Shown piece by piece: positions 57,481 through 64,000 of a stretch of DNA of 64,000 bases. The notes below the pieces were generated by a model. That model was not told the origin of the DNA, made no database searches, and saw nothing but the letters and a program-made list of their open reading frames with translations. The stretch spans positions 31,474,199 to 31,538,198 of the forward strand of contig OZ026840.1 in NCBI GenBank assembly GCA_964023205.1, given 5' to 3'. Every line of letters begins with the position of its first letter. Positions within the stretch are counted from its first letter, which is position 1. A program made the translations under genes and the position numbers. Source of the stretch: Lutraria lutraria. Lineage: Eukaryota; Mollusca; Bivalvia; Venerida; Mactridae.

Positions 57481-58261
57481 TTTATTTTGTATAAGAGTAA
57501 ACATTTTGCTTTGTCTTAAAATTATTTACTTAATTTTACTACTTTGTTTGATTATATCATGAAGATCTTTATCATTTCTTCATATATTAACATATGCATA
57601 TAGATATTATCTATCAAACAAATAATTTATTCACATGGTATTATTTAATATTAATGTCTTTTCCATGTAGAGTGCAAAATGTAAAATATCCTTCATTAAA
57701 TAAGTAATTTATTCTAAAAATGTATTAATAATGATAAAATAATGCTAAATGTAATAGTCATTCCAAATAGAATGTTAAATTTACTACAAAATCTCAAATT
57801 CTACTGATAAATTGAATGTAATTATAGAATTCAGGATTGACTTCTATTCAATAAAAGAATTTATAACAGTTATATGCAGCCAGGCATGCTGATAGATCAT
57901 TGAATATTGATATGTGGGAAAAAGTCGTATCAAATATGAAACTGAATAATAGTATCAGTTTATATGGTCTAGCCAATTGTTCCTAATACTATAAAATTAT
58001 GTGAAGAATTGATACAAAGGAGTATCAAATCATAAATTACTTCCACTGATGATGTTATTCCATGTTGGAAGAATTTCATTTAAAATAACGTGATAAAAAA
58101 TAACAATGTACTTAAGATAAAATAAAACTATTTAAAGAGTACATTAAAATAAGGATTTACTAGTAAATTTAAAACTTCTTATAATTTAACTTAGATAACA
58201 ATACAATATATTATTCTAAGTAATTATGTTGTAAATTTTTAATAATCATTATTAATAATTT
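57481..58261. other. AT-rich non-coding stretch
   Basis: Nothing recognised. It ends in AATAAT-rich sequence that may be the 3' tail of the adjoining LINE. Confidence 0.4.
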
Positions 58262-60390
58262 TCAGACATCTCAGCAGCCTGGCTACATAAGCACTCATGT
58301 CTGGACCTGGGGCCTTAGATTTTATCTGTCATGTGACAGGATTTTATAAAGGTTTCTAAGGCATTAAAGACTGAGTGTTGGACTGCCCTTTTAGGAAATA
58401 GAATGTTTTTCAGGTTGAAAATCAAACCTGAATTTACCAGAAAAGCCTTTAACTCAAGTATGGGAGTGAGGTGAACCCCACAGTGTAGCAGAAAGTGACT
58501 GGTTTAGTTCAATACTCTGCACCGGGCACAAATGGGGTCCAGTCCCAGGACATATTTTCCTTGGGCTGCAGACAACAAATTTGTACCCAGTCTCAGACGG
58601 CTTATACATTTGTCTAACCTTTGGTTTGAAGAATAAACCTCAGGCCATCTGAGCCCCACTGAATATTGGACAGAATCACAGCTACCTGCCATCACACTGG
58701 AATAATAATCTTTCCAGCGCTTTACAGACTGTGACCTGACCAATGAACTTATTTCAGTGGATGAGAGTTTGACTTTGGTATCAACAGTCACATGATCCAG
58801 GCCAGATTTTGCAGCCCTATCAGCCGCCTCATTTCCCCCAACACCTATATGAGCTGGGCACCAGACTAGTGTAATATCCAGACCGGCTTGTTGGATGGAA
58901 TAATTTAGGATGATGATTTGTTCTAAAAGGTCCGGTCTGGATTTACTATGAAAATTTTTAATTGACTGCAGCACCGAAAGAGAATCAGAATAAATAACCG
59001 TGTTTTTTGGTTTATTTAGAATTACCCAGCTCATTGAATTAATTAATGCTATCATTTCTGCTGAGTAGATTGACACATTGTCTGAAAGCCTCCACAGATG
59101 AGAATTAAGTTTATTGAGGGAATGTAGAATGCTGCTGATACTTTTCCTGATTGGGGACATTTTGATCCATCCGTGTAAATACTAAAATGGTTATTATAAT
59201 TCTCTTCAGAGTATAGTTTAACTTGAATATAGGAAGTTGATTTTTCAGATTAAGGTTAGATAGGGTGAGGTCAACATAAGGTGAGGGCATAAGCCATGGA
59301 TGTTCAATTTCTGACCTGAAGTCTGCTACCTGTATGCCTCTGAGACCGAACTCCTCCATCAAGTTTTGGGTTGAGGCCCCAAATGGGGGAGGGGGGGGGG
59401 GGGGCATTATTTTTATAAATATTCTTGTAGTGTCCAGTCCCAAGGATGGAGTTCACGGGGTTATTTCCCCTTGATTGTGCTCTGGCCCAGTATTTGACAG
59501 TATGGGCCTTGCCCCTGATAGCCAAGGGAAGTACACCAGCTTCCGCTTCCAGTTTGTGAGTTAAGGGGTGGAGCTCAGGGCCCCCAGGGCAATCCTTAGG
59601 GCTTTATATTGAATCTCGTTCAGTTTATTTAATAAAGTTGGGGCAGCTGCAGCATAAATTTCAGCACCATAGTCAATTTTTTATCTAATAAGGGAGATAT
59701 AAAGGAGCAATAAGCTTTTTTTATTTGCTCCAAAGTCAGAATGTTTAAGCATTTTAATCATGTTAAGATTAGTGGTACACTGCTTAATTAAGTATTCAAT
59801 ATGAAGTTTTTTATCTAAAATTATGCCTAAGAATTTTTGTCATTTTTTCGAATATAATTTGTGAACCACCAAGGTGAATATCTAATTCATGCTGCAGCTG
59901 GTGCCCAAATAGAATTCTTTTGATATTTTGAAACCCTGTGGGGTACCTCTTGAGACACTCTTGAGACACTTTCTTGGTCTGAGAGGGTACCGCTTACCCT
60001 TACTTGGATTTTACGCCCTTCTAGGAAAGACCTGAGGTATTGGAAACAGGCTCCCGTTATACCATATTCTTTCAACTTGTAAAGGACACCAAAGTGCCAA
60101 GTTAAATCAAATGCTGCCTGTAGATCAAGAAAAATGGCTAGCACTGTACAGCCCCTGTTTTTGGCCGTAATTATATCATGTTGTAATCGAGCTAAAGTGC
60201 TCCTTCCCTTTCTAAAGCCAGACTGAGAGGGATCTAAGTAATTATTAAATTCGATATGATGGTCTAAACGGGCATTTACCATCGCCTCTAGAATTTTCTC
60301 AGAGTGAGATGTAAGGCTAATTGGTCTATAAGAAATGGTACCATAATAATGTACACTCGCTTTACACTTCACACATTTAAACAATCAAAT
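58262..60390 (-). pseudogene. I-type LINE: reverse transcriptase + RNase H, decayed
   Basis: Minus strand, 5'-truncated. RT (60384 down to 59887): YRPISLTSHSEKILEAMV, SQSGFRKGRST, AIFLDLQAAFDLTW, FLEGRKIQVRV. The FADD block appears deleted. Next, about 59650-59480, come GAEIYAAAAPTLLNKL, KALRIALGAL and AIRGKAHTVKYWARAQ. Then AST-QNLMEEFGLRGI (59390-59330). RNase H (59190-58760): IYTDGSK, YSAEMIALINS, VIYSDSLSVLQ, TLVWCPAHIGVGGNEAADRAAK, with the D-E-D-D residues visible, but the first D is split from the rest by a frameshift near 59160. C-terminus CARCRVLN, then HFLLHCG after a stop. RNase H plus this RT fits the I/ingi group. A poly-C run (minus strand) at 59388-59403 adds another disruption. 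The tail is AATAAT-rich. Confidence 0.88.
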
Positions 60391-61559
60391 ATATTTATGT
60401 CATGCTGATATCGGTAGATGATATTTGAAATAAACTGTTTTGTCACATTTGTGACGCATCTTGGTTTTTAAAATGATACAAGGTCAATTTAATAATAGCT
60501 ACGCTGATCCTTCGAATCCCTCATGGTTCTATATTTAATATTAATTCACTGCTATTTTCGTCAACAGACTCATACTGGTACAGTTTTATGACGAAACGTT
60601 CTTCTGTAAATGACAAATGATAAAAAAAACTTCATCTCTGTAAAAAAATAATCGCTCTCAGTCTTGTTGACAGTCGTATCAACACTACACATAATGATAT
60701 CGCTAGTGTTTACATTGATCAATGTCAACATCTTCGTCACACGGCAAGGGAAGTAACCGCGTTGATATTTTTGGCTATGTCTATACTTTTCATTTTTTTA
60801 TTTCGATTTATTTGGTCAATTTCAATTTTGGAATATTAAGATTTTGTGTACGTATACAAAATAATGTATGTTTAATAATTTCAAGCTCTCCCAAATCGAA
60901 CAATATGATCTTTAGAGTTTATGTTCTGACTGGAATGGAATTCTTTTAGCAACTTTAGTAAAGCTTCAAGCAAGGAATCTTTTCGCTGAAATTGACCCAG
61001 GAGGTGTTTTATAAAGAAATTATTGACAACTGAGATAGCTCGATCCTAAAAACTGATGAATATAGCCCCAGCTGAAAATGTTGAAGTGGTTACCTCCCTT
61101 GCTATGTGACGTTATTGTTGACATTGATCACTGTTAACACTAATAAAGTAATGCGGTAATACAACTGTTAACACTAATGAGTGTAATTATTATTTTTTCA
61201 CAAGAAGGGGTTTATATGATCATTTGTCATTTACTGAAGAACGTTTTTCATCATACAACCGTACCATTTTGAGCCTGTTGCAAAAATAGCAGTAAATTTG
61301 ACACATAGAACCATGAGGGATTCAGAGGAACAGTGAAGCCATTCTTAACTGACCAAGCATCATTTAGAAACTGAGATATTTCATACTTGTATTTATTCAA
61401 ATTGTCACAATAAAATACGCCTTATTGCAAATAATGAACATCTAATAAAAAAGTTGAAGCAATGTTCACACATTACTCACTAGAAATTTGCTAGGCAAAT
61501 TACACTGGACACAGAAATGAGTGTTGTGTGGCAGATACTATGTGAATACAATATGACAA
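60391..61559. other. Non-coding gap
   Basis: The short frame at 60722-60949 shows no family resemblance. Nothing else recognised. Confidence 0.3.
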
Positions 61560-61980
61560 TTGTTTGTTTAAAATTATTTCGAAATCCAATCATGCAGGAC
61601 AAAGTTATGACCAGGCATCTACATTCACTATAACCATATAAGTATGCATAAAAAAAATTCATGTGTCCACTATGACCTTGAGCGAGATGGTTTTTGCATA
61701 ATTATGACATGGCTTTTGCACTTGACACGTCCATATAAACAACAGGCACAAATTTCAAATGTCCACTGTGACCTTGACCTTAGAGCAAGTGGCAAGATTT
61801 GGCAGGAGACACATTGTCTTGATATGATAATCATTTTTGCCACTTTATTTCGAAATCCAGTCATACAGGACATAGTTATGGCTAGACACAAGCATGCATT
61901 TTCATTATATCCGTATAAGAAATGTACGCAAAAATTAATGTGTCCACTATGACCTTGACCTTAAGCATGGTTTTTGCATG
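61560..61980. repeat. Tandem units with TGTCCACTRTGACCTTGA
   Basis: ATTTCGAAATCCARTCATRCAGGACA recurs (about 61577 and 61846), as does TGTCCACTGTGACCTTGACC (61661, 61759, 61941). Unit of about 270-280 bp, perhaps a HINE-type core without ends. Confidence 0.7.
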
Positions 61981-62045
61981 AATCACGTCCATACACAGAA
62001 ATATTTATCCAGGGAATGTGCCTAAAAATGTTTATTTTTGGAATT

Positions 62046-62216
62046 TCAAATATGAAATAAAGAAAGAAATTTATCTATTGTCTAAGGCATGGTTCACTGT
62101 CTATCAAATATGAAATAAAGAAAGAAATTTATCTATTGTCTAAGGCATGGTTCACTGTCTATCAAATATGAAATAAACAAAGAAATTTATCTATTGTCTA
62201 AGGCACGATTCACTGC
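62046..62216. repeat. 58-bp unit x 3
   Basis: TCAAATATGAAATAAAGAAA begins at 62046, 62104 and 62162; units 1 and 2 are identical or nearly so, unit 3 has a few changes (AAACAAAG, GCACGATTC). Confidence 0.95.
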
Positions 62217-62715
62217 ATGATACAAATATTACTGGTATTTTAAGTCTAATTGTTGTAATATATTGCGATATACTGAGAGCTTATTGTAAATCAAAAATAT
62301 TTGTTGGATTATATTTTTAGACCCTCATCGTGGCATACATGCTTGTTTATCCTCATAAACAATTATATTTAAGATACTTTTCATTTTTCTAAGAATATGA
62401 ACTTCAAGTGGTGTATTTTCACTTCATGGATCTGTATGTTAGCATTCAAGAAGAAAGTTTTGTATTAAGAAATGAAGAATTGTTTTCATCACTAATAACC
62501 CAAACTGTTAATCTTCAGTCTATTGTCCATCAATATTCTGACAGACAATTATTATTTACCTGTTAATTCTCAGTCAGTTCTGTTAAAAATTCAGAGAACT
62601 TAAGCCAATGGTTTATAAAAATCGTAATAATGATGAAATAATCAAGATAGATTTATAACTTTTGAAAACTCTGTTTCCTCCTAAGAACATTATTGTTCAT
62701 TCATTTTAAACTAAA
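62217..62715. other. Non-coding gap
   Basis: Nothing recognised. Confidence 0.3.
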
Positions 62716-63163
62716 GCTTTGTCACAGGAGTGATGAATAACCCCACAAGCTGCTTTTGACACAGAATATTAAAATTCTGAGGTATAAAGGTTTTTCTGAA
62801 ATGACACTGGCTATTACTTAAAGATGCGAACGAGATGCACGAGTTTACCTTGGTTTTAGGCATGACACACAGTTACATGTTGTCAAGTATGTCTGAAATC
62901 CATCCATATTAGACAAAGATACAGAGTGGACACGAAAAAATACCCAATATTTTGCCTTAAACATCTAAATATGACATTGACCTTGGAGGTAAGGGCTGGA
63001 ATTTTTGCAACACACATGACCACATCTTGGTAAACTTTTCTGCCAAGCATTTCCAGAATCCACTAATACATGATTAAGTAACTGAGCGGACACATAATAA
63101 AATTCTGATTTTTGAACTTTAACCTCTAAATTTGACCTTGACTTTTGAGCTAGAGCCATATCA
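62716..63163 (-). mobile_element. Helentron-like element, AATAACCCC family (partial)
   Basis: Head CTAAAGCTTT, hairpin GTCAC-AGGA-GTGAT, then GAATAACCCCACAAGC. The body has two ~180-bp units with GACACATAATAAAATTCTGA / GACACGAAAAAATACCC and ATGACATTGACCTTGGAGG. Its far end is cut by the MITE at 63164. Confidence 0.65.
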
Positions 63164-63258
63164 ACTATTAATTTAAACTCTCTAAAGCAACAACCTCTCA
63201 ACAACAACATAACTTTGTTTCTCCCAAAGGGTGTTGCTTTAGAGAGGTTGTACTGTAT
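63164..63258. mobile_element. Truncated MITE, CAGTRCAACCTC family
   Basis: TTAATTTAAACTCTCTAAAG, CAACAACCTCTCAACAAC, AAAGGGTGTTGCTTTAGAG, AGGTTGTACTGTA: the right-hand half of the 16800-type MITE. Confidence 0.8.
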
Positions 63259-63849
63259 ATATAACCTGGCAGGTCACCCAATAAGGTGTTGTTGTATTTG
63301 TTATAGTGTAATTAAGAAAGGTTTTGCATAACAGAAGAAGACAAAAACTGTTTACCTGTACAAGTGTAGAGAAGGTGTTCAGCCTCATGAACTCATTGTG
63401 TACTTCATCTCACAACAGCATTGGCTAGACTTTACTACATCCATTGATGAGATGTTGTGGTCACAGGAGATTCATTGATGAGATGTTGTGGTCACAGTAG
63501 ATCCATTGATGAGATGTTGTGGTCACAGTAGATCTCTTGATATAGTTCAGCTTAAGAACATCCCAGGCTATTTTAAAGTAGCGGAACTGGCTGTTTGGTC
63601 ATATCAAGTTTCACAAATTTAAAGCAGATAACAATAAGTACATATAGAAATGTAGCACAGTAATTTTTCAATGATATTGCAAAAAATAGGAAAATGCATC
63701 TAACAACATTTTACAAGATGTTGCTAAAGAAAGGTGTTATATAAATATTGTTATAGAGCAAATCAAATATATTACTTATATTTTACTATCATTTTATCTT
63801 TTGTTCTGTATTACTAAATTCTAAAAGCTAAAGGATCTTTAAATATTTT
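63259..63849. other. Non-coding gap
   Basis: Apart from the 31-bp triplication nothing recognised. Confidence 0.3.
63443..63534. repeat. 31-bp unit x 3
   Basis: ATTGATGAGATGTTGTGGTC followed by ACAGKAGATYC, three head-to-tail copies, nearly identical. Confidence 0.95.
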
Positions 63850-64000
63850 TTTATATAAGCCTATATAAATCAAAGGGGTAGGGTCATGGTTTAAACAAAG
63901 TTGGTAGGGGTCCATTAGACAATGCTATACACCAAATATCTAAGCTCTAGGCATGTGGTTTCTGATAAACCATCTATGTGTTTATTGAATGTTGAATCTT
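63850..64000 (-). mobile_element. Fragment of 19520-type element, runs off the window
   Basis: TATATAAGCCTATATAAATC, TCCATTAGACAATGCTATAC, CACCAAATATCTAAGCTCTA match 19700-20000. The right side continues beyond the window. Confidence 0.7.

Overview
The window looks like repeat-rich, AT-rich intergenic DNA from a bivalve mollusc. The pointers are several mollusc-typical dispersed repeats (for example the family starting AGAGGGCCAAGATGGCCCT), tRNA-derived SINEs with CAAA-rich tails, several classes of non-LTR retrotransposon and abundant MITEs. This assignment is inference; a clam-like (venerid) genome is my guess. I see no intact ordinary host gene. Almost everything recognisable is mobile or tandemly repeated DNA, much of it nested.

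Layout. 1-5.2 kb: a transposase-like reading frame cut in two by a 4,001-bp element with perfect 29-bp terminal inverted repeats (TIRs) and a 4-bp target duplication; removing it rejoins the frame exactly. 6.4-7.0 kb: AT-rich minisatellite. 7.0-12.4 kb: a nearly full-length LINE with ORF1, an ORF2 broken by two frameshifts, and an 88-100-bp tandem tail. 13.4-14.6, 21.5-23.4, 35.4-36.6 and 46.9-48.1 kb: four copies of one ~1.15-kb element built from ~140-150-bp monomers; two copies carry other transposons with readable empty sites in the sister copies. 17.7-19.4 kb: a 26-bp satellite that appears to have grown from a MITE terminal repeat. 23.4-27.1 kb: AT-rich, nothing recognised. 27.1-31 kb: a hAT-like MITE, three Helentron-like heads, a SINE and a LINE 3' end. 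33.4-35.3 kb: duplicated SINE pieces with a 298-bp near-perfect palindrome. 40.6-45.2 kb: 440-480-bp tandem units carrying small hairpin elements, a reverse transcriptase (RT) fragment and a 1.57-kb Helentron-like insertion. 45.8-46.1 kb: two tRNA-Ala-like sequences. 49.8-50.6 kb: a long-TIR element. 57.3 kb: a 112-bp snapback insertion. 58.3-60.4 kb: a decayed I-type LINE (RT plus RNase H) on the minus strand. 61.5-64 kb: more tandem repeats and elements.

The unifying theme is a shared end structure. Nine element heads of different sequence all read, on the plus strand, as a short terminus (often ACAAGA or CTAGAAC), a 5-7-bp-stem hairpin, then an inverted repeat (CCCCC-type or GCTCAC-type) whose partner lies at the far end. 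Read on the minus strand this is the published Helitron2/Helentron arrangement, and all nine point the same way. These parts do not form a pathway; the window is a record of successive insertion, tandem expansion and decay.
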